Made by a program: the position numbers and the translations under genes
The notes under the pieces: generated by a model
Seen by the model: the letters and a program-made list of their open reading frames with translations, nothing else
The model's database searches: none
What the model was told of the DNA's origin: nothing
Shown: piece by piece, positions 18,606-29,407 of the stretch
Layout: each line of letters begins with the position of its first letter
How positions within the stretch are numbered: position 1 is the first letter of the stretch
Source: CAZGDB01 sp964524705
GTDB taxonomy: Bacteria > Pseudomonadota > Gammaproteobacteria > Berkiellales > Berkiellaceae
Length of the DNA: 64,000 nt
NCBI GenBank assembly: GCA_964524705.1
Contig: CAZGDB010000003.1
Location: 1 to 64,000 of the forward strand
Direction: 5' to 3'

Positions 18606-19883
18606 TTACAACTTCGTAATGACTTCTAATCCCCCCATATAAGGACGTAACACCCGAGGAACCTGGATATCTCCATTTTCTAATTGGTAGTTTTCCATAA
18701 TAGCAATCAACGCACGGCCTATCGCCACCCCAGACCCATTTAAAGTATGCACATAGTCTGTTTTACCTTCGCTAGTCTTAAAACGCGCTTGCATACGACG
18801 GGCTTGATAACTTTCAGTATTACTACAAGAAGAGATTTCACGGTAACGATCTTGGGCGGGTAACCAAACTTCTAAATCATAAGTTTTAGCTGCATACTGC
18901 CCTAAATCTCCAGTACACAAAGCCAAGACCTGATAGGGTAATTCTAAAGCTTCTAAAATTGCTGCTGCATCTTTGGTTAAAGACTCTAACACTTCATAGG
19001 AATGATCTGGATGCACAATTTGTACCAACTCTACTTTATCAAACTGATGTTGTCTAAAGAACCCACGGGTGTCTTTACCATAAGCACCTGCTTCTGATCT
19101 AAAACAAGGCGTATGCGCTACCCATTTTCGAGGTAAAGTACTTTCTGCCACCGTTTGTTCGCGTATCAAATTCGTCATAGGAACTTCAGCCGTAGGAATT
19201 AAATACAGTTCCCTATCACCAGCAATAGCAAACAGATCTTCCTTCATTTTCGGCAACTGTCCGGTTCCCTCTAAAATCTTTGCTTCCACCAAATACGGTA
19301 AATAACATTCCTGGTACCCGTGTTTTTGGGTATGCATATCTAGCATAAACTGCCCTAACACACGGTGTAATCGCGCTAAATCACCCTTTAATACAGTAAA
19401 ACGCGCCCCCGATAATTGAGTTGCTGCCTCAAAATCCATTTGACCCAAAGCCAGCCCTAAATCAATATGGTCCTTAACTGTAAATTCAAACTTACGCGGA
19501 GTGCCATGTTTACGCAACACCACATTATCTTCCTCAGATTTACCCACTGGCACACTCTCATGTGGCAAGTTGGGCAGCTGCATTTGTAATTCACGTAATT
19601 GTGACAACACCATATTTTGTTCTTTTTCTAAAGCTTCTACTTCAACCGCAACTTGAGCCCCTTCTGCCATTAAAGCATCTACTGACTCACCCTTACCTTT
19701 AGCCTGTCCAATTTGCTTGGCTATTTGGTTACGCTTGGCTTGTAAATCTTGCGTCTTCACCTGTATGGATTTACGTGCCTGCTCTAAGGCTTGTAGCGCC
19801 CCCACATCTAAACTAAACCCACGAGTTTGTAGGCGTTGCTGGACCATTTCTGGCTGTTGTTGTAATAACTTAGGCTCTAACAT
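18606..19883 (-). CDS. serS: Seryl-tRNA synthetase
   Basis: Class II synthetase that charges tRNA-Ser and tRNA-Sec. The 425-residue length is standard. The N-terminal antiparallel coiled-coil arm that grips the tRNA is visible at about residues 25-105. The catalytic core has motif 2 (CFRSEAGAYGKDTRGFFRQH) and motif 3 (GSGVAIGRALIAIMENYQ). It lies downstream of lolA and ftsK on the same strand, the ftsK-lolA-(rarA)-serS arrangement common in gammaproteobacteria but without rarA. Confidence 0.97.
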   Translation of the reverse strand: MLEPKLLQQQPEMVQQRLQTRGFSLDVGALQALEQARKSIQVKTQDLQAKRNQIAKQIGQAKGKGESVDALMAEGAQVAVEVEALEKEQNMVLSQLRELQMQLPNLPHESVPVGKSEEDNVVLRKHGTPRKFEFTVKDHIDLGLALGQMDFEAATQLSGARFTVLKGDLARLHRVLGQFMLDMHTQKHGYQECYLPYLVEAKILEGTGQLPKMKEDLFAIAGDRELYLIPTAEVPMTNLIREQTVAESTLPRKWVAHTPCFRSEAGAYGKDTRGFFRQHQFDKVELVQIVHPDHSYEVLESLTKDAAAILEALELPYQVLALCTGDLGQYAAKTYDLEVWLPAQDRYREISSCSNTESYQARRMQARFKTSEGKTDYVHTLNGSGVAIGRALIAIMENYQLENGDIQVPRVLRPYMGGLEVITKL

Positions 19884-19902
19884 ATCAAATTCCTTAATGC
19901 GT

Positions 19903-20559
19903 TTAAGACTTTAGATGGTCTACCCCTTTAGGGATCTTAAATTCAAAAATTTTGGCATCCAAAGGTTTATTACTTTGGACCTTATTTAAAACGACTTGTG
20001 TAATTTGTCCGAAGGCATCTTCAGTTTTCAGCTCCCTTAAAGCAGCCCCCTCAAACCCTACCAATAAGCTCCGTAAATTGGCATCTTTCTGTTTAGCTAC
20101 CAGCATATAACATTGATCTTGAGCTGCAATCGCACAACGTCCTAATTTAACATCAAAGCGCTGCGCTATTTTAGGATCTTTTTCTAGGAAGATATTAAGG
20201 ACCGTCTGATCTTGCGCTTGAGATTGTGGTTTTTCTACCACCTGCTCTAGCCCCACATCATATTGAAAGAAATTTTTACCATCGGCTATCAACCACCACT
20301 CATCAGGATGCGTGGCATGCCATTTCATTTTAGAAGGACGCAAGACCCACAACTGCCCTCTGGTTTCTTCCACACGGCCATCTGCAAAACGCACTGTTTG
20401 CATAAAGTCCGCTTGGAGTGACTGAAAGCTTTGCAACTGGGTAGTAAACTTTTGAGTCAGGTTAGGAGCCGGGGCAGCCATTGCCGCACCGGCACCAATA
20501 AATGTCAGCAACCCAACACATTTAATTATTCGAGGGTACAATAATCTCACGTTGGCCAT
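19903..20559 (-). CDS. lolA: Outer-membrane lipoprotein carrier protein LolA
   Basis: Periplasmic chaperone that takes lipoproteins from LolCDE to LolB. About 218 residues. A signal peptide ([18 protein letters not shown]..., cleavage after AMAA) precedes the mature domain, which has the [22 protein letters not shown] start and the [12 protein letters not shown] segment typical of LolA. I chose the ATG at 20559; a GTG at 20550 or an upstream start at 20580 are also possible. All overlap the 3' end of ftsK, so the two are translationally linked. Confidence 0.93.
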   Translation of the reverse strand: MANVRLLYPRIIKCVGLLTFIGAGAAMAAPAPNLTQKFTTQLQSFQSLQADFMQTVRFADGRVEETRGQLWVLRPSKMKWHATHPDEWWLIADGKNFFQYDVGLEQVVEKPQSQAQDQTVLNIFLEKDPKIAQRFDVKLGRCAIAAQDQCYMLVAKQKDANLRSLLVGFEGAALRELKTEDAFGQITQVVLNKVQSNKPLDAKIFEFKIPKGVDHLKS

Positions 20560-22957
20560 TGGATAATACCGCACTGACAACCCCCTCTTTTTCCATTTGC
20601 TCTAATAACCTTGCTGCACGATTGTAGCCTATTTTAAGTCTACGTTGCACATAGGATATTGAAGCTTTTCGTGATTCAAGAACTATCGAGACAGCTTGGT
20701 CATAGAGTTCATCAGTATCATCATCCCCGCTATCTTCCATAAAACTCCCTCTTCTGGAGGGAGTACTTTTTTGGAAGATTTCTACATATTCTGGCTCCCC
20801 TTGCTTTTTAAGGTCACGGACTACGGTATGCACCTCTTCATCCGCCACAAAGGCGCCATGTACCCGTACGGTCATCCCTGCTCCTGGAGGAAGGTATAAC
20901 ATATCCCCGTGTCCTAGGAGCTGTTCTGCCCCTTGCTGATCTAGGATAGTACGCGAGTCGATACGAGAAGACACCTGAAATGCCATACGGGTGGGGATAT
21001 TAGCTTTGATCAACCCAGTGATGACATCTACTGAGGGACGCTGTGTTGCTAAAATCAGATGGATACCTGCTGCACGTGCCTTTTGGGCCAAACGAGCAAT
21101 CAGCTCTTCTACCTTTTTACCTACAACCATCATTAAGTCTGCAAACTCATCGATTACCACCACCACAAAAGGTAGTTTTTCCAACAATACCGGTTCACCA
21201 CCTAACTCAGGGTACCATAACGGATCTTTAATAGGCCGTCCGGCTTCTTGAGCCTTTTCCACTTTCTCATTAAAACCTTGTAAGTTACGCACCCCTAATG
21301 CTGCCATACGTTGATAACGCAGCTCCATTTCAGCTACACACCACCGCAAGGCCGCTGCAGCATCTTTCATGTCTGTCACTACAGGGGTTAATAAATGTGG
21401 AATTCCTTCATAGATTGCCAACTCTAGCATCTTAGGATCAATCAAAATCAACCGCACATCCTGAGGGGTGGCTTTGTATAAAATACTCAACAACATGGCG
21501 TTAATACCCACAGACTTACCGGACCCTGTGGTCCCGGCAACCAGTAGATGGGGCATCTTAGCAAGATCTACAGACACAGCTCTTCCTGAAATATCCTTAC
21601 CCAACGCTAAAGTTAAAGGAGAGGCAGAAGACTGATAGCTTTCAGATTGTAGTATTTCACGTAAACGAACGATTTCACGATCTTTATTAGGAATTTCTAA
21701 CCCGACTACAGGCTTACCTGGGATAACTTCTACTACACGCACACTCAACACAGATAAAGAACGCGCGATATCTTTAGATAAGCCTGTAATCTTACTGGCT
21801 TTTAAGCCTGCCGCTAGTTCTAGCTCAAAACGAGTGACCACGGGTCCTGGTTGTAACCCGACCACCTTTACTTCTATCCCAAACTCTCGTAAACACGCTT
21901 CCAGCAAACCTGCCAAGGTTTGTAATTGGGTTTCAGAGTACCCTTTTTTAGTAGTTTCAAACCCTGCTAATAAAGATAAAGCTGGTGTGCGAATTTTGCG
22001 ACCACTACGTGCTGTAGGGTGAGTCTCCTCAACAACCGTCACTGGCTCTTCATATGCTGGCTCAGGAGCTGCTATCTTCACAGGAACCGGCGTACTGCTA
22101 GCAGGCAGGATAACTTGAGTAATAGGAATCATCTCTGGCTCTTCGATGATCACAGGTGCACTCTTCGTTAATTTTTTAGGTGTTAAAGCTTCAAAAGCTT
22201 CTTCTTCCTCAAAAGCTTCTAAATCCTGAGCTTCATTACGTGCCTGTCTCCACGCTTGCAAGCGCCCAATGCTCTCCACAAGTTGTCTGGCACATTGAAT
22301 CACCATATGCCCTAAAGTATCTACGACGGTTAACCAAGAAATTCCACTCACCCATGGAAAAATCGCCAATAACATCCCTGCCAAGACTATCGTGGCTCCT
22401 TGGGTATTTAAATAATGCACCAAAAAACTAGAGCCTAACTCGCCAAAAAGTCCGCCTGGTCCCATCGGTAAGACGCCATCAACACTATATAGGGTTGTTA
22501 AGCTGCACAACACGCCTAAACCAATGAGTCCACCGATTAATCGAACCGAAAGGTTCCAAGCACTAAAAATTTGCTTTACCCGCCAAGCTAACAATAAAAA
22601 GAAAACGGGGAAGCAGTACGCTAAATAGCCAAATAACGCAAAACTTAAATCCGCCCAAAATGCACCTAATTGTCCACCCGCATTCAAAATCTTGGTATGC
22701 GTGCTCACATGAGACCAACCCGGATCTCTTGCATCAAAGGTATATAAAGCCACGCCTATAAAAACAGCAATACTAGCGCTAAAGAGGCCTACCCCCTCCC
22801 TTAAACGCGCCATGAAGAATGCTCTCTGACTCTGATCAAAAGTGGTTTGCGCCCCCTTGCCTTTTTTGTTTTTCTTCTTCTGTGGGCGCCCCTTAGCGCC
22901 TAAATAGAGGCTTGGCTGCAAAAAACATTGCAAACTACGATACAAAATCTTTAACAT
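20522..22957 (-). CDS. ftsK: DNA translocase FtsK
   Basis: Septal DNA pump that moves chromosome ends to dif and activates XerCD. The ATG at 22957 has AAGAGA 5 bases upstream; an upstream TTG at 22984 is a weaker choice. The product has about 811 residues. Four or five membrane segments lie in the first 200 residues, then a short acidic/proline linker. The motor domain has Walker [15 protein letters not shown] and Walker B-like [14 protein letters not shown] winged-helix gamma domain at the end ([20 protein letters not shown]) reads KOPS sites. The short linker compared with E. coli is usual outside enterobacteria. Confidence 0.96.
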   Translation of the reverse strand: MLKILYRSLQCFLQPSLYLGAKGRPQKKKNKKGKGAQTTFDQSQRAFFMARLREGVGLFSASIAVFIGVALYTFDARDPGWSHVSTHTKILNAGGQLGAFWADLSFALFGYLAYCFPVFFLLLAWRVKQIFSAWNLSVRLIGGLIGLGVLCSLTTLYSVDGVLPMGPGGLFGELGSSFLVHYLNTQGATIVLAGMLLAIFPWVSGISWLTVVDTLGHMVIQCARQLVESIGRLQAWRQARNEAQDLEAFEEEEAFEALTPKKLTKSAPVIIEEPEMIPITQVILPASSTPVPVKIAAPEPAYEEPVTVVEETHPTARSGRKIRTPALSLLAGFETTKKGYSETQLQTLAGLLEACLREFGIEVKVVGLQPGPVVTRFELELAAGLKASKITGLSKDIARSLSVLSVRVVEVIPGKPVVGLEIPNKDREIVRLREILQSESYQSSASPLTLALGKDISGRAVSVDLAKMPHLLVAGTTGSGKSVGINAMLLSILYKATPQDVRLILIDPKMLELAIYEGIPHLLTPVVTDMKDAAAALRWCVAEMELRYQRMAALGVRNLQGFNEKVEKAQEAGRPIKDPLWYPELGGEPVLLEKLPFVVVVIDEFADLMMVVGKKVEELIARLAQKARAAGIHLILATQRPSVDVITGLIKANIPTRMAFQVSSRIDSRTILDQQGAEQLLGHGDMLYLPPGAGMTVRVHGAFVADEEVHTVVRDLKKQGEPEYVEIFQKSTPSRRGSFMEDSGDDDTDELYDQAVSIVLESRKASISYVQRRLKIGYNRAARLLEQMEKEGVVSAVLSNGQREIIVPSNN

Positions 22958-22991
22958 ATGTTCTCTTATAGACAGATTATTCAAAGCTTAG

Positions 22992-23963
<972 letters not shown>

Positions 23964-23988
23964 TAGTAACGAGGAATAAAAGAGAATT

Positions 23989-24228
23989 ATGTCCAAAGAA
24001 GATCATATCGAGTTTGAAGGGGTAGTGACTGATTCCCTACCTAATGCAAACTTTAAAGTAAAATTAGACAACGGCCATTGTATCGTTGCTCATATTTCCG
24101 GAAAAATGCGAAAAAATTATATTCGTATTTTAACGGGAGATAGAGTTACCGTACAGGTTACCCCTTATGACCTCACTAAAGGTCGTATCATCTTTAGAAA
24201 TAAAGATGGGAAAGAATCTGTGGCATAA
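23989..24228 (+). CDS. infA: Translation initiation factor IF-1
   Basis: Small S1-like OB-fold protein that binds the A site of the 30S subunit during initiation. The sequence is an unmistakable IF-1 ([41 protein letters not shown]). It is 79 residues, a few longer than the usual 72 because of a C-terminal tail ([11 protein letters not shown]). GAGGAATAAAAGAG lies before the ATG. A terminator follows at once. Confidence 0.96.
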   Translation: MSKEDHIEFEGVVTDSLPNANFKVKLDNGHCIVAHISGKMRKNYIRILTGDRVTVQVTPYDLTKGRIIFRNKDGKESVA

Positions 24229-24235
24229 TGCAAAA

Positions 24236-24263
24236 GGCCTTCTTGTATTACTATAGGAAGGCC
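24236..24263 (+). terminator. Terminator after infA
   Basis: Arms GGCCTTC (24236-24242) and GAAGGCC (24257-24263) with a 14-base loop, preceded by AAAA and followed by ACCTCGTTTT. The short T tract makes it moderately convincing. Confidence 0.6.
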
Positions 24264-24341
24264 ACCTCGTTTTCTACCCAATCCACGCCCTTCTCCATAA
24301 ATATGTACCGCTATGTCCATGAATTTTTGCAAAGGTGAATC

Positions 24342-25142
24342 ATGTCAAAATTCTATACTGTTACTGCTTTTATGCTCTCTGAAACACATCCTAAAAAACT
24401 TGCTCAAGAAATTCGAGAAAAACAAGCTATCCATCTCATCATCAACTTAAATGACGTGTACCCTATTACCGTTAACACCCCTTTTGACACAGACTCTATT
24501 ACAAAAAACATAGGGCCATTTTTAGAGCACCTACTGTATGGAAATTTTAATATTCGCTCTATTAAGCTTATACCCGCTGATGACTCAAACTTTACCAATA
24601 GAGCCTTGAGTCGTCCAAGCATTCTAGATAGAGCCATAAACGGACTATTAGGAAGCTTATTCACAGCTTTATTCAGTATCATCGCACTCCTCATCCCACG
24701 ACTCATTTTAAACTTTTTCTTTAAGGGTCATACGTCTCATATAGACATAGTGATGGCAGCATTCTTAGCCACAACCACAACTGCAGGTGGTATTAGAGGG
24801 GCGCTTCGTGGAAATGGGCCTTCTGAAAAATGCTGTGAATTTAATGATGCTATCCTGGACTGTATACACGAAAAAGAAACTGCTTTAATGGCTGTCAGCG
24901 GGATAGATTTAGATAAATTCAGTGGTAATGCTTATGTTACAGAACTCGACAGACGTCAGCAAAAATTAGCACTGGCAACTCGCTTAAAAACTGATGTCTC
25001 ATCTTCTGGTGATTATAATGCACACAACCAATTAGAAGTACCCGCTAACACTGTAAGCTTTGTTCAGTCAAAAGAGAAAAATCATGCTTTAGTAAGTGCC
25101 CCACCACCTCAATACCCTGCTACAGGATATACCTATAACTAA
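24342..25142 (+). CDS. Unknown protein with two membrane segments
   Basis: A 266-residue protein I do not recognise. AAAGGTG precedes the ATG by 6 bases. The N-terminal 90 residues are soluble. A hydrophobic hairpin follows at about residues 95-125 (GLLGSLFTALFSIIALLIPRLILNF) and 133-152. After it comes a soluble region with a CCEFNDAILDC cysteine cluster and a disordered tail rich in Pro, Ser and Tyr (APPPQYPATGYTYN). No signal peptide. A soluble protein with a central hydrophobic hairpin and an accessory position next to mobile-element debris would fit a membrane-targeted effector, but that is speculation. Confidence 0.65.
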   Translation: MSKFYTVTAFMLSETHPKKLAQEIREKQAIHLIINLNDVYPITVNTPFDTDSITKNIGPFLEHLLYGNFNIRSIKLIPADDSNFTNRALSRPSILDRAINGLLGSLFTALFSIIALLIPRLILNFFFKGHTSHIDIVMAAFLATTTTAGGIRGALRGNGPSEKCCEFNDAILDCIHEKETALMAVSGIDLDKFSGNAYVTELDRRQQKLALATRLKTDVSSSGDYNAHNQLEVPANTVSFVQSKEKNHALVSAPPPQYPATGYTYN

Positions 25143-25563
25143 CCATACACAAAAACTGCACCAGCCTTCTTGGTCTCCAAGAAGGTCTGGTTTTTGATAG
25201 CAATTTAGATTGCACAAACGTGTCTCTCCTAAATACATGCAGGCTTTCTAAGCTTTCAGCTAACTTATTCTTCAACTGATTTCGAAGCGTACTACCTAAT
25301 GTTTTCCACTCTTTTTGCGCACTTGGAACAAAATCCAAATTATCAATCATCTCAATTAACTCGCACTGCACGATTTTTTCTTTCAGTCTAGTTTTCGCCA
25401 ATTCTACTAGCTCACGATCTTCTAACAACTCTAGCATTTGTCCATACAAATCAGCTGGCACTAAATATGCAACTGGTTTGTTATGATTAAGCATAGCAAT
25501 CGGTTGACCATGCGCACGATTTAATAATGCAGTAGGCCCCTTTTTTAACTCAGATATCCTTAC
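25120..25563 (-). pseudogene. Decayed RelB/StbD antitoxin fused to a RelE-like toxin remnant
   Basis: One open frame holds both parts of a toxin-antitoxin pair. Codons from 25563 read VRISELKKGPTALLNRAHGQ, then AMLNHNKPVAYLVPADLYG, which is a Phd/YefM/StbD-type antitoxin. The frame has no ATG before 25494. About 50 codons further on it reads IDNLDFVPSAQKEWKTLGST, the N-terminus of a RelE/StbE toxin that would normally start its own gene. The toxin part loses similarity after LESLHV, so the catalytic C-terminal region is gone. An indel has removed the boundary between the genes. Neither is likely functional as a toxin; a partial antitoxin could still be made. Confidence 0.65.
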
Positions 25564-25891
25564 TTGAAGACTGATACCTGTTTTTCTACGATACGACCGA
25601 TAATTGGTGCTACCATCCCCCCCGAAAAATCAGTTTATTAACTAACGCTTGCTTTGGTGTCCGAATAACACAAGTTTTTCGTTAAATTCGGACACCTATA
25701 TGACCTCGATACGTGTCCGAATAACACAAAACCATATTTTACTATATGGCACTAGGAATTTTTGAGGTGAAAAAAGGATTATTTGAGACACTAAAAAAAT
25801 GCCTATGTGTTCTATTTTAAATTTCGCGGGCATTCTACTTTAAATTCTGCAGCTCACACATAAAAGTTAATTAACTAATTACCTCTTTTGA
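25564..25891. other. Non-coding stretch with mobile-element-like repeats
   Basis: No gene is supported between the toxin-antitoxin remnant and the clpA terminator. It contains a 17-base direct repeat and an inverted repeat (listed separately), and a stretch at 25811-25850 where two similar TTCTAyTTTAAATT motifs occur. The look is of leftover insertion-sequence ends. Confidence 0.5.
25656..25729. repeat. 17-base direct repeat plus inverted repeat, possible IS end remnants
   Basis: GTGTCCGAATAACACAA occurs exactly at 25657-25673 and 25713-25729. Between them ATTCGGACACC (25686-25696) is the exact reverse complement of GGTGTCCGAAT (25656-25666). So three copies of the same end sequence lie within 75 bases, two in one direction and one inverted. 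No transposase is next to them. Confidence 0.75.
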
Positions 25892-25913
25892 GGCCCAGCC
25901 TTTGGGCTGGGCC
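25892..25913 (-). terminator. Terminator hairpin after clpA
   Basis: GGCCCAGCC (25892-25900) and GGCTGGGCC (25905-25913) with a TTTG loop, a very stable 9-pair stem 16 bases beyond the clpA stop. On the minus strand it is followed only by TCAAAAGA, so the T tract is poor. Confidence 0.6.
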
Positions 25914-25928
25914 CATCAGTGTATTCTA

Positions 25929-28268
25929 TTAGTCACTTTCCTCAGGCTCAAAAGATTCAGACCGTTCTTTTTTGCTTTTAAAAGTCATCTTGAATTCTTC
26001 ATTCTTTAGATCTACAAAAACAGACCCGCCTTCGGACAAATCTCCAAACAATAACTCATCAGCCAAAGGCTTCTTAAGTTTTTCTTGGATGAGACGCCCC
26101 ATAGGACGAGCGCCCATTTTACGATCATAACCATTAATCGCTAACCAATGTTTGGCTTCATCGCTGATCTCTAAAGTAACATTCTTCGCAAGCAGTTTTT
26201 CAGCAAGTTCGTCAAGAAACTTATCTACCACATGTTCAATCACATCCGTCGTTAAAGGTTTAAATTGAACCACAGCATCCAATCGGTTACGGAACTCAGG
26301 TGTAAAGAGTCTTTCAAGAACTTGTTTACCATCATGCGTATGCTCTTGTTCTTTAAAGCCTATAGAGGTTCGAGATAAGACATCCGCACCCGCATTCGTC
26401 GTCATCACTAAAATAACATGTTTAAAGTCAGCCTTACGACCATTGGTATCCGTTAAAGTTCCATGATCCATGACCTGCAATAGCAGGTTAAAGACCTCAG
26501 GGTGTGCTTTTTCAATTTCATCTAACAATAAAACACAATGTGGATGCTTATTAACCGCTTCTGTCAATAACCCCCCATTATCAAACCCTACATACCCAGG
26601 AGGAGCACCAATTAAACGAGATACCGTATGAGATTCCATATATTCGGACATATCAAAACGTACGAGCTCTACACCCATATGCTTGGATAACTGACGCGTC
26701 ACTTCAGTTTTACCGACCCCAGTAGGACCTGCGAATAAGAAACACCCTATAGGTCTAGACGGATCTTTAAGGCCACTACGCCCCATTTTAACAGCATCTG
26801 AGAGCACATGTATGGCTTCATCTTGTCCAAAGATGGCAAGTTTCAGCTGATCGTCCAAAGTCTTTAAGATATGTCTATCCGAAGTACTAACCGTCTGGCT
26901 AGGAATTTGTGCCATTTTAGCGACAATACTTTCGATTTCCTTCACACCAATCCATTTCTTACGCTTGCTAACTGGTAATAATCGTTGATAAGCACCAGCT
27001 TCATCCACCACATCAATGGCTTTATCAGGAAGAAAACGATCGTTAATATAACGAATAGAAAGCGTTACTGCAGCCTCTAACGCAGCGTCATTGTAACGCA
27101 CACCATGATGGTTTTCTAAATGCGATTTTAGTCCTTGTAAGATTTTAATCGTTTCATCTGACGTAGGCTCTTTCACATCTACTTTTTGGAAACGACGTGC
27201 CAATGCACGGTCTTTTTCAAAAATACCACGATACTCCTGGTAAGTTGTAGACCCCATGCAACGTAGTTTTCCATTTGCCAAGGTTGGTTTAATTAAATTA
27301 GAAGCATCCATCACCCCACCGGAAGCTGCGCCAGCCCCAATAATGGTATGGATTTCATCAATAAATAGAATGGCTCCCGTATCTTTTTGTAACGCATTCA
27401 ATAAAGCTTTAAAGCGTTTTTCAAAATCACCCCGATATTTGGTTCCCGCTAATAAGGACCCGAGATCTAAAGAATACACCGTACAATGTTTTAAAGTATC
27501 TGGCACTTTATTATCGACAATCGCTTTAGCTAACCCTTCAGCCAGTGCGGTTTTACCCACTCCTGCTTCACCTACAAATAAAGGATTATTTTTACGACGA
27601 CGACATAAGATCTGAATCGTGCGTTCTACTTCAGGTTCTCTACCTACTAATGGATCTACTTTCCCCAATTTAGCTTGCAAATTTAAATTTACAGCATAAC
27701 TTTCAAGTGGGGAACGACTGACCACTTCTTGTCCAAAAGCTTCTCCTTCTTGTTCACGTTCCATGCTGCCATCAAACTCTGATTCTTCAGAAGGATGTTG
27801 ATGATGGTGGTGATGGGGTTGTAACTTGTCTTCAGTCTTAGCGATACCATGAGAAATATAATTAATAACATCTAAACGCGTCACATTCTCTTGCTTCAAA
27901 AAGAAAATCGCTTGACTTTCTTGTTCACTAAAAATGGCCGCCAATACATTAGCACCACTGACCTCTTCTTTACCGGCTGACTGCACATGAAATACTGCGC
28001 GTTGCAAAACACGTTGAAAACCTAAAGTAGGTTGGGTTTGACGATTAATTTCTTGTGAGGGAATAATAGGCGTGGTTTCATCTACAAAGACGCGGAGTTC
28101 TTGTTTTAAACGTTCAATATTAGCACCACACGCTCTTAACACATGACTGGCTTGTGAGTTGTCTAACAAGGCCAATAGCAAATGCTCGACCGTCATGAAT
28201 TCATGTCGTTTTTCTCGCGCCTCTTTAAAGGCATGATTTAGCGTCATCTCTAATTCTTTACTGAGCAT
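25929..28268 (-). CDS. clpA: ATP-dependent Clp protease ATP-binding subunit ClpA
   Basis: Hexameric unfoldase that feeds substrates to ClpP. 779 residues (758 in E. coli). It has a ClpN repeat domain at about residues 1-140, then an unusual His-rich linker (HHHHHQHPSEE) around residue 152. The first AAA domain has Walker A GEAGVGKTALAEGL and the second GPTGVGKTEVTRQL. The C-terminal AAA lid (GARPMGRLIQ) is present. The adaptor gene clpS lies 17 bases upstream, the usual arrangement. Confidence 0.96.
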   Translation of the reverse strand: MLSKELEMTLNHAFKEAREKRHEFMTVEHLLLALLDNSQASHVLRACGANIERLKQELRVFVDETTPIIPSQEINRQTQPTLGFQRVLQRAVFHVQSAGKEEVSGANVLAAIFSEQESQAIFFLKQENVTRLDVINYISHGIAKTEDKLQPHHHHHQHPSEESEFDGSMEREQEGEAFGQEVVSRSPLESYAVNLNLQAKLGKVDPLVGREPEVERTIQILCRRRKNNPLFVGEAGVGKTALAEGLAKAIVDNKVPDTLKHCTVYSLDLGSLLAGTKYRGDFEKRFKALLNALQKDTGAILFIDEIHTIIGAGAASGGVMDASNLIKPTLANGKLRCMGSTTYQEYRGIFEKDRALARRFQKVDVKEPTSDETIKILQGLKSHLENHHGVRYNDAALEAAVTLSIRYINDRFLPDKAIDVVDEAGAYQRLLPVSKRKKWIGVKEIESIVAKMAQIPSQTVSTSDRHILKTLDDQLKLAIFGQDEAIHVLSDAVKMGRSGLKDPSRPIGCFLFAGPTGVGKTEVTRQLSKHMGVELVRFDMSEYMESHTVSRLIGAPPGYVGFDNGGLLTEAVNKHPHCVLLLDEIEKAHPEVFNLLLQVMDHGTLTDTNGRKADFKHVILVMTTNAGADVLSRTSIGFKEQEHTHDGKQVLERLFTPEFRNRLDAVVQFKPLTTDVIEHVVDKFLDELAEKLLAKNVTLEISDEAKHWLAINGYDRKMGARPMGRLIQEKLKKPLADELLFGDLSEGGSVFVDLKNEEFKMTFKSKKERSESFEPEESD

Positions 28269-28285
28269 AATGCCCTCCCCTCATA

Positions 28286-28600
28286 CTAACCTGTCGGCAG
28301 TACGATTTTTTCGACCATACAGCACAATGGATACTCACAACGTTGTGCCGCAACATTCACCAATGCCGCCTTACTCTGGGCGACATCATGGGTAAACACC
28401 CCAATACGAACCTGACCTACCGTATGCACTTCCCACATTATTTCTACAGCCTGCTCATCAGTCATGAAAAAAAACTGCTTCAAGACTTCCACCACAAAAA
28501 CCATTGGTGTATAATCATCGTTAAGTATGAGAACCTGGTACCAATCAGGTGCTCTGACTGCCTCTTTGTTCTGTATTTTCTCAGGCAACTGCGTTTTCAT
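28286..28600 (-). CDS. clpS: ClpA adaptor protein ClpS
   Basis: Delivers N-degron substrates to ClpA. 104 residues. The conserved core is present: VLILNDDYTPMVFVVEVLKQ (the NDDYTPM substrate-binding loop), then a helix ending in HTVGQVRIGVFTHDVAQSKA. The N-terminal tail is short. It is directly upstream of clpA. Confidence 0.95.
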   Translation of the reverse strand: MKTQLPEKIQNKEAVRAPDWYQVLILNDDYTPMVFVVEVLKQFFFMTDEQAVEIMWEVHTVGQVRIGVFTHDVAQSKAALVNVAAQRCEYPLCCMVEKIVLPTG

Positions 28601-28802
28601 AGGCGTATCCTGCGCAACACCCCCATATATGTAGCTTAGGCAATTTCTAATGATTTTGCGTAGTTATTTAACAAGCTATATTTGTTTATAGGTCTGGTAT
28701 TTTAGGTATTGACAACCTGGTCACTCTATTAGAAAGTAGAAATAATTCCTTGTATCTTCAAGGATGAGTAGGATACTGGTTTTTAGATAAAAGGATTTTA
28801 TC

Positions 28803-29081
28803 ATGGCTATAAGTACAGTGAAGTGGTTCAATAGTGCCAAGGGATTTGGCTTTATTTGCGATCCTGCAGGCGGACCAGATATTTTTGCACACTTTTCAGT
28901 GATTGTGATGGATGGGTATAAGGCTTTGAAAGCAGGTCAAATGGTCAGCTACGACCTCAGTGACGGCCCTAAAGGCGTACATGCTATCAACATCCAGGCA
29001 CTCTCTGATGTGACCGCACCCGCAAACACGAGCAAACCTCGCACACAATTTGCAGCAATTCGGGAAGAAGAACCTGCCTAA
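28803..29081 (+). CDS. Cold-shock domain protein (CspA family)
   Basis: Single-stranded nucleic-acid-binding OB-fold. 92 residues: a cold-shock domain at 1-68 and a 24-residue disordered tail ending in an acidic EEEPA. RNP1 reads KGFGFI and RNP2 DIFAHFS, both intact. GGATTTTATC precedes the ATG, a weak ribosome site. A TTGACA at 28709-28714 could be a -35 element with a long leader, as many csp genes have, but I see no good -10 box. Confidence 0.9.
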   Translation: MAISTVKWFNSAKGFGFICDPAGGPDIFAHFSVIVMDGYKALKAGQMVSYDLSDGPKGVHAINIQALSDVTAPANTSKPRTQFAAIREEEPA

Positions 29082-29110
29082 AGCAGCATTCTATTTTCTG
29101 AGGGTGTCTC

Positions 29111-29407
29111 TTGAATGGCATAATCAGCCGTCGTTTTGTACACCCTCAAAAAGCAGACCTATGTTATGACCATAAGCGATATACACCAAGCAAAGACACG
29201 CCTCCTATAGATCATAACTCAAGCGCTACAAAGCGAGTATTATCCCGACTCAAGCGGGTATCCCTGTATTGCGCCTCATACCCTATGCTGACAGGTGGCC
29301 AACTTAAAGATATTTTGCGTGTAGCAGAAGACTTTGATGCTCCGCCACCACAAGACATACTGGATACCTTCGAGAGTGAAAGTATTCTAAAACCTAAGTC
29401 AGGTTAA
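29111..29407 (+). CDS. Small hypothetical protein
   Basis: A frame of 98 codons that would have to start at TTG 29111, after AGGGTGTCTC. The product is basic in the first half (HPQKADLCYDHKRYTPSK) and ends with a possible amphipathic helix (TGGQLKDILRVAEDFDAPPPQDILDTFES). I do not recognise it. Its stop overlaps the decayed ATPase on the other strand. It could be real or a chance frame; the lack of ATG lowers confidence. Confidence 0.35.
   Translation: MNGIISRRFVHPQKADLCYDHKRYTPSKDTPPIDHNSSATKRVLSRLKRVSLYCASYPMLTGGQLKDILRVAEDFDAPPPQDILDTFESESILKPKSG

Noticed and set aside
26400..27600. Plus-strand frames opposite clpA
   Set aside because: Antisense to a conserved gene; no independent signal.
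28640..28802. Promoter for the cold-shock gene based on TTGACA at 28709
   Set aside because: No acceptable -10 box at 16-18 bases, so it is mentioned only in the gene entry.
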